Assembly: GCA_009697495.1 (NCBI GenBank)
Contig: SHUN01000123.1
Coordinates: 1 to 7,770 of the forward strand
Length of the DNA: 7,770 nucleotides
Origin: Bryobacterales bacterium
GTDB lineage: Bacteria; Acidobacteriota; Terriglobia; Bryobacterales; Bryobacteraceae
Direction: 5' to 3'
In this document: positions 1 to 5,827 of the stretch, in pieces
Layout: the number at the start of each line of letters is the position of its first letter
Position numbering within the stretch: the stretch's first letter is position 1
Notes under the pieces: model-generated
Database searches by the model: none
What the model was told of the DNA's origin: nothing
What the model saw: the letters and a program-made list of their open reading frames with translations, nothing else
Made by a program: the position numbers and the translations under genes

Positions 1-1
1 C

Positions 2-745
2 ATTAACCCCTTCATGTTATTCGGCCGCCACTTAGGATTTAAAGGTAACTTCGAGAAGCTGATAGCCGAACGGGACCCGAAGGCGCTCGAACTCTTTCAT
101 CAAGTCGAGGAAGTCAAACACTGGGCCGCCGGCTTCATGAAGGTCCGCGCCGTCTGGCAGTTTTTTGAAGTGGAACGCAGTGGTAACGCGATCCATCTGT
201 ACAAACACCAGGAACCCGCGCCGCTTCACACCTTCCAATTCGGCCGCCAGCCCAAGGACGACGGCCTCTGCCTGAGCGACTACATTCTGCCCGTAGCCGA
301 CGACGGCCGCCGCGACCACATCGCCCTCTTTGTCGTTACCGCCGGCGAAGGAATCCGCGAAAAGGCGGAAGAATGCAAAGTCAAGGGCGAATACCTGAAG
401 GCCCACGCTCTGCAAGCCCTGGCCATCGAGACCGCCGAAGGCGCCTCCGAATGGCTCCACCGTCGGATCCGCGAAGATTGGGGCTTCCCCGATTCGCCCG
501 CCATGACCATGCAGGAACGCTTCACCAGCCGGTACCGCGGCAAGCGTTATAGCTTCGGCTATCCCGCGTGCCCGAATCTCGATGACCAACAAGGCATCTG
601 GAAACTCATAAACCCGAATGAAATCGGCGTCGAACTCACTGAGGGCATGATGATGGAACCCGAAGCCAGCGTCAGCGCGCTGGTCTTCCAACACCCCGAT
701 TGCGCCTATTTCACCGCTACCACCCTCGAACTGGCCGAAGTGTAA
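2..745 (+). CDS. metH: Methionine synthase, cobalamin-dependent: C-terminal AdoMet-binding reactivation domain (5' end outside window)
   Basis: The reading frame is open from the first bases of the window, so this is the 3' end of a longer gene; the ATG at 14 is most likely internal. MetH transfers a methyl group from methyltetrahydrofolate to homocysteine through cob(I)alamin. The C-terminal domain binds S-adenosylmethionine and flavodoxin or another reductant to rescue oxidised cob(II)alamin. Visible landmarks match that domain (Pfam Met_synt_B12): NPFML at the start, LSDYILPV with the conserved Asp, DHIALFVVTAG, EGASEWLHRR, then GKRYSFGYPACP, where Arg and the GYP motif contact AdoMet in the E. 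coli enzyme. IWKLIN, ELTEGMMMEPEASVS and FQHPDCAYF follow in the expected order. The stop codon overlaps the next gene by one base (TAATG). A stand-alone reactivation-domain gene, known in some bacteria with split MetH, cannot be excluded because the upstream part is missing. Confidence 0.93.
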   Translation: MNPFMLFGRHLGFKGNFEKLIAERDPKALELFHQVEEVKHWAAGFMKVRAVWQFFEVERSGNAIHLYKHQEPAPLHTFQFGRQPKDDGLCLSDYILPVADDGRRDHIALFVVTAGEGIREKAEECKVKGEYLKAHALQALAIETAEGASEWLHRRIREDWGFPDSPAMTMQERFTSRYRGKRYSFGYPACPNLDDQQGIWKLINPNEIGVELTEGMMMEPEASVSALVFQHPDCAYFTATTLELAEV

Positions 746-1119
746 TGAAAATCGTCGCTGTTCTGGACGATCTTTTTTTTACGGTCAAAATCATGGATGC
801 GGCCAAACGCGCCGGTCTGGAAATCGTCTTCGTCAAAGACGAAATCACAGTTTTCGAAAAGGCCGCCGAAAACCCGGCGATGATCATCTTCGACCTCAAC
901 ACCAAAGCCGTCGACGCGGTAAAGCTGATCCGTCAGTTGAAACACCAACCCGAAACCCGGCACATCCCCCTGCTCGGCTTTGTCTCGCACGTCCAAGTCG
1001 AGCTAAAGCGGCAATCGCAAGAAGCCGGTGCCGACCAGGTCCTGCCACGCTCCACATTCTCCACCAAGCTGCCCGCCATTCTGCAAAGTCACGCCGAAGC
1101 CATCGCGGCGCAACACTGA
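745..1119 (+). CDS. Stand-alone CheY-like receiver protein (124 aa), translationally coupled to metH
   Basis: I chose the ATG at 745, whose A is the last base of the metH stop (TAATG); a longer frame from 700 would run into metH. The 124-residue product has the size and order of a single response-regulator receiver domain without an output domain. The acidic pair D8-D9 lies after strand 1 (IVAVLDD), D50 is the likely phosphoacceptor in MIIFDL, and S81 sits at the Thr/Ser switch position after strand 4 (LLGFVS). At the strand 5 end, where a Lys-Pro pair is usual, the sequence reads LPRS, giving Arg102 in place of the nearly invariant Lys. Phosphorylation signalling may therefore be altered, or the protein may be a pseudo-receiver. 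No histidine kinase is nearby. A run of eight T at 773-780 encodes L10-F12. Partner and target are unknown. Confidence 0.82.
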   Translation: MKIVAVLDDLFFTVKIMDAAKRAGLEIVFVKDEITVFEKAAENPAMIIFDLNTKAVDAVKLIRQLKHQPETRHIPLLGFVSHVQVELKRQSQEAGADQVLPRSTFSTKLPAILQSHAEAIAAQH

Positions 1120-1181
1120 CTTTCAAATTTGGCCGCACCGCCCGCATAGTCCCGTGTTCCGCTGCGAATGCACCCAGCTAA

Positions 1182-1211
1182 TAGCGCGCCGCAGCCGTCG
1201 ATTCCGCGCTA
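1182..1211. terminator. Possible hairpin between two convergent genes
   Basis: A perfect 7-bp inverted repeat (TAGCGCG at 1182-1188, CGCGCTA at 1205-1211) with a 16-base loop lies in the 127-base gap between the receiver gene and the convergent regulator gene. There is no T-tract on either side and the loop is long, so a role as a bidirectional terminator rests on position only. Nothing else was recognised in this gap. Confidence 0.22.
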
Positions 1212-1246
1212 CTCGGGCCGGTACCAGCCGCGTTTCGGACCCCGCT

Positions 1247-3388
1247 TCAGCGAAAGTTCTCAATCAGCATCAAATCGGAACCTGTCACCGGCCGTGAATA
1301 AATGAATGACTTCTGGTCAGGCGTAGCCGAGAGCCCGAACGCCACTGGTCTTTCGATTTTCGTCACCACTCGGCTCGCTCGCCGGGCAAAGTCATAGAAC
1401 CGGATGTCGCACCAGTTGGCGTCCCGCGGCGTTATGTAATAAATCCCCTCGGCAACAACATCGTAACTAACTCGCACGATCGGCTCGGCAATCAAAAGCT
1501 TCCCCTCGCCCCCGGCCAGCGGTTGCGAGTAGATCCCCTCCTGACCCTCGAAACCGTTTACATAGTAAAGAGTCTTTCCATCCCTGGACACGCTACCCGC
1601 GTTACCGCCCGTTCTGGTGATCTGCTCGGGGAAGCCGCCCTCCACCGGAATCCGCCAAATCTCCGCTCGTCCGGAACGCGCTGAAGTAAAGTAGATCTGC
1701 TTGCCGTCCGGAGACCAATTTGGTTGCCAACCGGTTTCGGCTCCCGGCGACAATCGCCGGGGGGGCCCGCCTTCGGCATCCACAATCCAAGCACCATACC
1801 CCCCTTCCTTCCGCACCGCGTCGAAGGCGATCCACTTTCCGTCCGGAGACCAAGCCGGCGAGCCGCTGGCGCCACCCATATTCTTCGTCAATTGACGCAA
1901 TCCCGTCCCGTCCGCCCGTGCCGCCCAAATGTCATTTTCCCCTCCGCGCGCCGACTGGAAGGCAATCCGCGTCCCATCCGGAGAAAATCGAGGCGAAGTG
2001 TCCCGCGCCGTCGACGACAGGATTGCCTCCGGTTTCCCCTCCAACTCCAATCTCCAAAGGTCCGCCTGCAGTATCGAACGGCCGTAAGCGAACTTCGCGC
2101 CACGCAGGCTCACCGAAGGCCAAATCGCATCCGCTCCCGCCATCTCAATTCGCTCCGGTGCCCTTTGCTTGTTCACAAACACACGCCACGAGTAAAATCG
2201 CGGTAACTCGAACCCGCCCACGATCAGCGATTCCCCGTCCGGCATCCAGGCCACGCCTCGAATCTGCCCTCGATAAGGCAGGATTGTCCGCGGCTCCCCC
2301 GCCGCCGCCAAGCCTTTATTCAGCGGCACTATCTGGATCTCGCATGGCGGTGTCCCCGCGCCGCATTTTGTCACCGCCAACCGCTGTCCGTCCGGCGAAA
2401 TCGTTGCGCTCAAAAACTTATCTCCCGCTTTCGGCGCCAATAACGTGCGTGGCTCCCCGCCGTCCACCGGAACCAGCAACACCGCCCCGTCCCCCGGTTC
2501 CCGAGGCTCACTATTTCGGACCACCGCCAGGAATTTCCCGTCCGCCGACCACGATGGCCGACTCACAATCGGATACAGCAGATCGCCGACGATTTTCGTC
2601 TCCGGCCCCGGCGTCCGCCGGTCGATCCCCGCAAACTCCATCACCTTCCGCTCCGGTCCCCCCAGCGGCGAAACCACGTAAATCCCGGTCTTTCCATGAA
2701 CTCGCGCAAACGCGATCTGCCGCCCATCCGGCGACCACGATGGCAACAAATCCGCGCCCGGGCCGCTGGTCAACCGTAGTGTCGTCTCACTGCCAACCAA
2801 CTTTACGAAAATATCCGAGTTGTCTTCCTTCTCCCCATTCCAAACGAACGCCACCTGCTCACCGTCAGGCGAAAGCGCCGGCATGGTTTCACTGCCGATA
2901 AGCGAGGTCACTTGCGTCAGACGCAGCGGCGCTTCGGTTCGCCCGAAAACCAGCCACAGCCCGATTCCCACGATCCCGGTCACAGCTAACAACGCCGCCA
3001 ACGCCCACGGAATTTTCCGAGCCGGCGGCGCTGCCACAGGCTCCGTAACCGTCACCGGCGGCCCTTCCACCGTCCCAATAAACCGGTAACCCCGCCGCGC
3101 CACCGTCTCCACGTATCGCGGGTTTTCCGCCGTGTCCCCCAGCGCCGACCGCAATCGGTTCACCGCCGCGCTCAACCCGTGGTCGAAATCGACAAATACT
3201 TCGTTCCCCCAAATTCGCTCGCGCAACTCCTCCCGAGTGACTACTTCCCCCGGCTTGGCAAGCAGCGCTTCCAGGATCTTGAACGGCTGGTCCTGCAGCT
3301 TGATCCGCAATCCATATTTCCGCAGTTCGCCGCTTATCGAATCCACTTCGAAAGCCGCAAACCGCAGTGTGTTTTTGGAGATTGGCAC
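1247..3388 (-). CDS. One-component regulator: winged-helix DNA-binding domain, one transmembrane helix, TolB-like PD40 propeller
   Basis: I use the GTG at 3388, giving 713 aa. It follows a purine-rich GGAAGAGAG and begins just before the conserved domain, as in relatives. The ATG at 3442 (731 aa, GGTGG upstream) and a still longer frame to 3499 are alternatives. Residues 8-105 form an OmpR/CadC-type winged helix: LRFAAFEVD, LQDQPFKILEALL, PGEVVTREELRERIW, VDFDHGLSAAVNRLR, then the wing at YVETVARRGYRFIG. A Pro/Ala linker leads to one hydrophobic helix at 126-149. Residues about 155-713 are outside the inner membrane and hold about ten PD40 repeats of the (F/W)SPDG-x2-IAF type, near 172, 218, 280, 331, 382, 469, 513, 559, 600 and 689. 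The likely role is a membrane-anchored, CadC-like regulator sensing a periplasmic signal through the propeller. It is divergent from the exported repeat protein at 3577, a candidate target. The ligand is unknown. Confidence 0.9.
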   Translation of the reverse strand: MPISKNTLRFAAFEVDSISGELRKYGLRIKLQDQPFKILEALLAKPGEVVTREELRERIWGNEVFVDFDHGLSAAVNRLRSALGDTAENPRYVETVARRGYRFIGTVEGPPVTVTEPVAAPPARKIPWALAALLAVTGIVGIGLWLVFGRTEAPLRLTQVTSLIGSETMPALSPDGEQVAFVWNGEKEDNSDIFVKLVGSETTLRLTSGPGADLLPSWSPDGRQIAFARVHGKTGIYVVSPLGGPERKVMEFAGIDRRTPGPETKIVGDLLYPIVSRPSWSADGKFLAVVRNSEPREPGDGAVLLVPVDGGEPRTLLAPKAGDKFLSATISPDGQRLAVTKCGAGTPPCEIQIVPLNKGLAAAGEPRTILPYRGQIRGVAWMPDGESLIVGGFELPRFYSWRVFVNKQRAPERIEMAGADAIWPSVSLRGAKFAYGRSILQADLWRLELEGKPEAILSSTARDTSPRFSPDGTRIAFQSARGGENDIWAARADGTGLRQLTKNMGGASGSPAWSPDGKWIAFDAVRKEGGYGAWIVDAEGGPPRRLSPGAETGWQPNWSPDGKQIYFTSARSGRAEIWRIPVEGGFPEQITRTGGNAGSVSRDGKTLYYVNGFEGQEGIYSQPLAGGEGKLLIAEPIVRVSYDVVAEGIYYITPRDANWCDIRFYDFARRASRVVTKIERPVAFGLSATPDQKSFIYSRPVTGSDLMLIENFR

Positions 3389-3409
3389 CAATTCTCTCTT
3401 CCATCGTGT

Positions 3410-3418
3410 AGTGTAGCA
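3410..3418 (-). promoter_or_regulatory. Possible extended -10 element for the winged-helix/TolB regulator
   Basis: On the minus strand this reads TGCTACACT, close to an extended -10 (TGnTATAAT). It lies 21 bases upstream of the GTG at 3388, in a notably AT-richer stretch. No convincing -35 was found. If real, transcription would begin near 3403, downstream of the ATG at 3442, which favours the GTG start. The call rests on the match alone. Confidence 0.25.
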
Positions 3419-3532
3419 TTCCGATAGTTCCTTTTGTTTCATCAGTTTCCACCGTGATTGACGCGTGATATGGAAATGATGACTGTTCGATAGACCCACC
3501 CGGCCTTTTGTCTCAAGATTGCCACTGCAACC

Positions 3533-3551
3533 CGCCCGCCACTAACGGGCG
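3533..3551. other. Small inverted repeat in the leader of the exported repeat protein gene
   Basis: CGCCCG (3533-3538) and CGGGCG (3546-3551) form a 6-bp perfect inverted repeat with a 7-base loop, eight bases upstream of the AAGGAG ribosome site. It lies in the 188-base gap between divergent starts (3389-3576). It could be an mRNA leader hairpin or an operator half-site pair. In a GC-rich genome such a repeat can arise by chance. Confidence 0.2.
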
Positions 3552-3559
3552 AAGCAATC

Positions 3560-3565
3560 AAGGAG
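3560..3565 (+). promoter_or_regulatory. Ribosome binding site deciding the start at 3577
   Basis: AAGGAG lies 11 bases before the ATG at 3577. It supports that start over the TTG at 3508, because the 23 extra codons from 3508 would place non-hydrophobic residues ahead of a clear signal peptide. Confidence 0.7.
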
Positions 3566-3576
3566 ACACCTTTACA

Positions 3577-4803
3577 ATGAACCGCCTATCTATCCCGGCA
3601 GCGCTAATCCTTCTCGGAGCGTCCGCCCTAAACGCCCAGACCGCGCGTTGCTACACCTTGGAAAGTCTGCAAGGTTCCTTTGCCGTCGCCAATTCCTACG
3701 GTGCCAACGTAGCGCTCGGCCTTCAGGCGGAGACCCTGGATGGCAGAGGGAACCTCACCCGAACCGGTATTCTCAATCAGCCTTTGGCCGGTTCCGCCAC
3801 CGGCCAACGAACCGTCGGCGTCGTTACCAGTAACGGAACCTATACCGTCAACTGCAACGGCAGCGGCACCATCACCCGCCTCGTTACCCGCCCCGATGGC
3901 ACCACTGCATCCGCCGCCGATGACTTCCTCATCACCGAGGCGACGGAACAGGACGGCCGCCTCATCGGGACCGCCATCGTCGATATCCAGCGCGATCCCA
4001 GCGTCATCCTCCCCGGCGGCGTTTTCCTCACGCGGCATCATACGCGCCGGCCCGATCCTCTCAGCGCCGGCTGCTACACCCAGGAAAGCCTGCAAGGTTC
4101 CTACTCCGTCGTTAATTCGTACGGAGTGGCCGTCGCCCTCGGCATCCAAGCGGAAATTCTCGACGGAAAAGGCGGCCTCACCCGCACCGGTCCGCTGAAC
4201 CAGCCCACCGCCGGATCCGCCACCGGTCAGCGAACTGTCGCCGCCGTCACCAGCAATGGAACCTATTCCGTCAACTGCAACGGCACCGGCACCATCAACC
4301 GCATCGTGAACCGGCCCAATGGCACCACCGCCACCGCTTCCGACGATTTCATCATCACCCGAGGCATCGAAAAGAGCGGAAAACTCATCGCCACCACGAT
4401 TATTGACGTGCAGCGCGATCCCAGCGTCATCCTCCCCGGCGGCGTCTTCCTCACTCGTGTTCACACTCTGCGCCCCCCGCTGGAAACCGCCGGAGCCGGC
4501 CCCGTCACGACGCCTTCTGAAGCCCAGACGGTAGCCGTCGCCGGCCCGAAGAACGCCACCGTAACTATCCGGACGATGCAACTGGACGGCTCGCAATCCA
4601 CCAGTGCCGACGGCAAACCGTTGACCTATCAATGGACCGTCCCCGCCGGTAGCCCGTCGGTCGCAATGCTCGGCGGAACAACCGCCACGCCAACAGTGCA
4701 GTTCGGCCAGGGCCGCGCTACTTACACGTTCCAACTCACCGTGACTGACTCCACCGGCAAAACAGCCACGGACTCGGTGACTGTATCCTATATCGGCAAC
4801 TGA
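3577..4803 (+). CDS. Exported protein with two tandem 141-residue repeats and a C-terminal PKD-like domain
   Basis: The product has 408 aa from the ATG at 3577. Residues 1-20 are a Sec signal peptide: a short basic start, a hydrophobic core (IPAALILLGASA) and an Ala-x-Ala-type site before Q21. Two copies of one module follow, residues 25-165 and 166-306. They are about 70% identical by eye, each starting CYTxESLQGS and carrying SATGQRT, VTSNGTY, VNCNG and a fully conserved QRDPSVILPGGVFLTR near the end. Each module has exactly two cysteines (C25/C93 and C166/C234), a likely disulfide in the exported protein. The C-terminal part (about 307-408) resembles PKD/Ig-like domains (LDGSQSTSADGKPLTYQWTV, then YTFQLTVTDSTGK), common at the ends of secreted acidobacterial proteins. 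The role is unknown; an envelope or extracellular binding protein is plausible. The gene is divergent from the TolB-type regulator and followed by a strong hairpin, so probably monocistronic. Confidence 0.85.
   Translation: MNRLSIPAALILLGASALNAQTARCYTLESLQGSFAVANSYGANVALGLQAETLDGRGNLTRTGILNQPLAGSATGQRTVGVVTSNGTYTVNCNGSGTITRLVTRPDGTTASAADDFLITEATEQDGRLIGTAIVDIQRDPSVILPGGVFLTRHHTRRPDPLSAGCYTQESLQGSYSVVNSYGVAVALGIQAEILDGKGGLTRTGPLNQPTAGSATGQRTVAAVTSNGTYSVNCNGTGTINRIVNRPNGTTATASDDFIITRGIEKSGKLIATTIIDVQRDPSVILPGGVFLTRVHTLRPPLETAGAGPVTTPSEAQTVAVAGPKNATVTIRTMQLDGSQSTSADGKPLTYQWTVPAGSPSVAMLGGTTATPTVQFGQGRATYTFQLTVTDSTGKTATDSVTVSYIGN
3649..4071 (+). repeat. Intragenic tandem repeat, copy 1 (423 bp, 141 codons)
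   Basis: This is the first copy of the 141-codon module in the exported protein, running from the Cys25 codon to the codon before Cys166. It aligns with copy 2 without gaps at a period of exactly 423 bases. The longest perfect DNA match I found is 35 bases, 3988-4022 against 4411-4445. Confidence 0.9.
4072..4494 (+). repeat. Intragenic tandem repeat, copy 2 (423 bp, 141 codons)
   Basis: This is the second copy of the module, adjoining copy 1 with no spacer. Many differences are conservative (L/I, R/K, S/T, D/N). The segment ending PGGVFLTR is unchanged, which suggests divergence under selection after an old duplication. Confidence 0.9.
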
Positions 4804-4815
4804 CGCCGGCATTGG

Positions 4816-4847
4816 GCAGGCGCACGGGTAACACGCAGTGCGCCTGC
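4816..4847. terminator. Strong hairpin after the exported repeat protein gene
   Basis: A perfect 10-bp stem, GCAGGCGCAC (4816-4825) against GTGCGCCTGC (4838-4847), with a 12-base loop starts 12 bases after the stop at 4803. It is GC-rich and well placed for an intrinsic terminator or an mRNA 3'-end stabiliser. No T-tract follows, so it is not a textbook rho-independent terminator. Confidence 0.55.
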
Positions 4848-4891
4848 GCCAGCCGCAATGAGGCGCAAAATCTCCGCCCGACGGTCCGCTT

Positions 4892-4922
4892 TTGCATAAA
4901 AATACGTAGTATTATACGTAGT
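4892..4922 (+). promoter_or_regulatory. Promoter/operator region of the toxin-antitoxin operon with two TACGTA boxes
   Basis: Two copies of ATACGTAGT (4902-4910 and 4914-4922) are spaced 12 bases apart, and each contains the palindrome TACGTA. They lie in an AT-rich island in GC-rich DNA, 44-64 bases upstream of the antitoxin start. TTGCAT at 4892-4897 could be a -35, and the boxes would then overlap the -10. Phd/YefM-type antitoxins usually bind paired short palindromes over their own promoter, so autoregulation here is the natural reading. The exact promoter hexamers are uncertain. Confidence 0.55.
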
Positions 4923-4928
4923 TGAGTG

Positions 4929-4953
4929 GCCGCGCTGGCAAAGCGCAGTCGGC
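4929..4953 (+). other. Possible leader hairpin before the antitoxin ribosome site
   Basis: GCCGCGCT (4929-4936) can pair with AGCG (4942-4945) and CGGC (4950-4953), leaving a 4-base bulge and a 5-base loop. The stem ends one base before the AGGAG at 4955, so it could modulate antitoxin translation. This was paired by eye only. Confidence 0.2.
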
Positions 4954-4954
4954 T

Positions 4955-4959
4955 AGGAG
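4955..4959 (+). promoter_or_regulatory. Ribosome binding site favouring the antitoxin start at 4966
   Basis: AGGAG directly abuts an ATG at 4960, too close for initiation, but is six bases from the second in-frame ATG at 4966, an ideal spacing. The start is therefore placed at 4966. Confidence 0.65.
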
Positions 4960-4965
4960 ATGGTC

Positions 4966-5478
4966 ATGACAGCAGTCTTATCCCTTTACGGAGACGAAGT
5001 GTTCTCGTCTACGGATCTGAACCGGAGATCGGGAGAGGTACTAAACAGTGCCCGGAATCGACCGGTAACCATATCCCGAAACGGTGAACAATTCGCGCTT
5101 CTCCGGCGTGAGCAGGCGGCGGCGTTGTTTCAGTCCGTCACGGGTCTTAAAGGGGCAATGGCGCTGGCGATCGCAGTGGTTTGCTCAGCCCAAAACGAAC
5201 CGATCCCGCTTGAATTTGAATGGAGTAAAGCCCTGGACCTTCAGGATCGGCGGACGATGTGCCGCGAGGTGCTCGAGGCCTCCCTCAAGGCCTCGATTGG
5301 CGAGATCGATTGGCCGGACGTGGACAACCTCATTCACGAGTGGCGGGAAACCGGCTTGGTTTCTGAAAGCGGTGTCCTCGATCTGGCGTTGCAATCGGCC
5401 GAGGAACATGTTCGTTTGACCGCGCCATCGCCGGGGAATGGTGACGGGGAGCGCGAAACGGGAGAGACGGGAATCTAG
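4966..5478 (+). CDS. Antitoxin, Phd/YefM type, with a long C-terminal extension (170 aa)
   Basis: Residues about 11-55 match the Phd/YefM DNA-binding and dimerisation fold: SSTDLNRRSGEVLNSARNRPVTISRNGEQFALLRREQAAALF, broken here as SSTDLNRRSGEVLN, then RPVTISRNGEQFALLRRE. Typical members are 80-90 aa; this one is about twice as long. Residues 80-150 hold a second helical segment with DLQDRRTMCREV and, near 122-129, LIHEWRET, resembling the toxin-neutralising tail of extended antitoxins that I recall from actinobacteria. The inferred role is to bind and silence the toxin encoded next and to repress the operon at the TACGTA boxes. The last 40 bases overlap the toxin frame if that starts at 5438. 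Codons are less C-ending than in neighbouring genes, suggesting horizontal acquisition. The hydrophobic ALAIAVV at 66-72 is too short for a membrane helix. Confidence 0.78.
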   Translation: MTAVLSLYGDEVFSSTDLNRRSGEVLNSARNRPVTISRNGEQFALLRREQAAALFQSVTGLKGAMALAIAVVCSAQNEPIPLEFEWSKALDLQDRRTMCREVLEASLKASIGEIDWPDVDNLIHEWRETGLVSESGVLDLALQSAEEHVRLTAPSPGNGDGERETGETGI

Positions 5479-5818
5479 CTTGGGGGACGAGCCTGGCCTT
5501 TCCCTGCAATCTCCAGCGGGAACCGCAATCGCGGGGCCATGGACGCTGACGGCCCGCAATCGGAGTGTGCTCAAAGGCTGGGTCCGCCTGTGCGAACGTA
5601 CGCCATCCAACGCCCAAAGGTGTTTTGCGTGGCTATCCGCTGACGCGATGAGCCGATGGCCGAAGCGCTGCTATCCACTCAAAGGTAAACGCTACGAAGG
5701 CTGCTGGTGCTATGAGATTGGCGCTGGTGACCGCGTGTACTATCGACCGTTTCCAGCCGAAAAGTTGGCGGTGATTTACTATGCCGGCCCGCATCCGCCG
5801 GTCGCGCCGGTTCCTTGA
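5438..5818 (+). CDS. Putative toxin, RelE/ParE-like fold, partner of the Phd/YefM-type antitoxin
   Basis: The conserved core begins near GPWTLTARN (residue 33 of 126). It continues GWVRLCERTPSNAQRCFAWL, written here in parts: GWVRLCERTPSNAQ, then WLSADAM, CYPLKGKRYEGCWCYE, GAGDRVYYRP and VIYYAGPHP. The order of helices, then a basic PLKG segment, then three or four strands with a Tyr-rich R-V-Y-Y motif is that of RelE-superfamily toxins, usually mRNA interferases on the ribosome or gyrase poisons. K82, K84, R85, R99 and R103 are candidate basic or catalytic residues. The start is uncertain. ATG 5438 overlaps the antitoxin by 41 bases but has GGGGA immediately adjacent. GTG 5441 is possible. 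TTG 5480, one base after the antitoxin stop and seven after GGGA, gives 112 aa and fits the conserved core best. Function is inferred from neighbour and fold pattern, and target is unknown. Confidence 0.65.
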   Translation: MVTGSAKRERRESSLGDEPGLSLQSPAGTAIAGPWTLTARNRSVLKGWVRLCERTPSNAQRCFAWLSADAMSRWPKRCYPLKGKRYEGCWCYEIGAGDRVYYRPFPAEKLAVIYYAGPHPPVAPVP

Positions 5819-5827
5819 ATCGCACCC

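Noticed and set aside
32..694. Open frame of 220 codons on the minus strand opposite metH.
   Set aside because: The plus-strand frame matches the MetH reactivation domain throughout; the antisense frame shows no domain.
1720..2901. Open frame of 393 codons on the plus strand opposite the TolB-type regulator.
   Set aside because: The product is Pro/Ser/Arg-rich low-complexity sequence, and the minus-strand frame encodes clear winged-helix and PD40 motifs.
3458..3486. TTGACG at 3458-3463 as a -35 for the exported repeat protein gene.
   Set aside because: No -10-like hexamer lies 15-18 bases downstream.
3508..3576. Upstream extension of the exported repeat protein to a TTG at 3508.
   Set aside because: AAGGAG and a signal peptide place the start at 3577; the extension would block the signal peptide.
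3628..4812. Long open frame of 394 codons on the minus strand opposite the exported repeat protein.
   Set aside because: It mirrors the codon bias of the plus-strand gene (Gly/Asp/Ala-rich, no domain). The plus-strand product has a signal peptide, repeats and a PKD-like domain.
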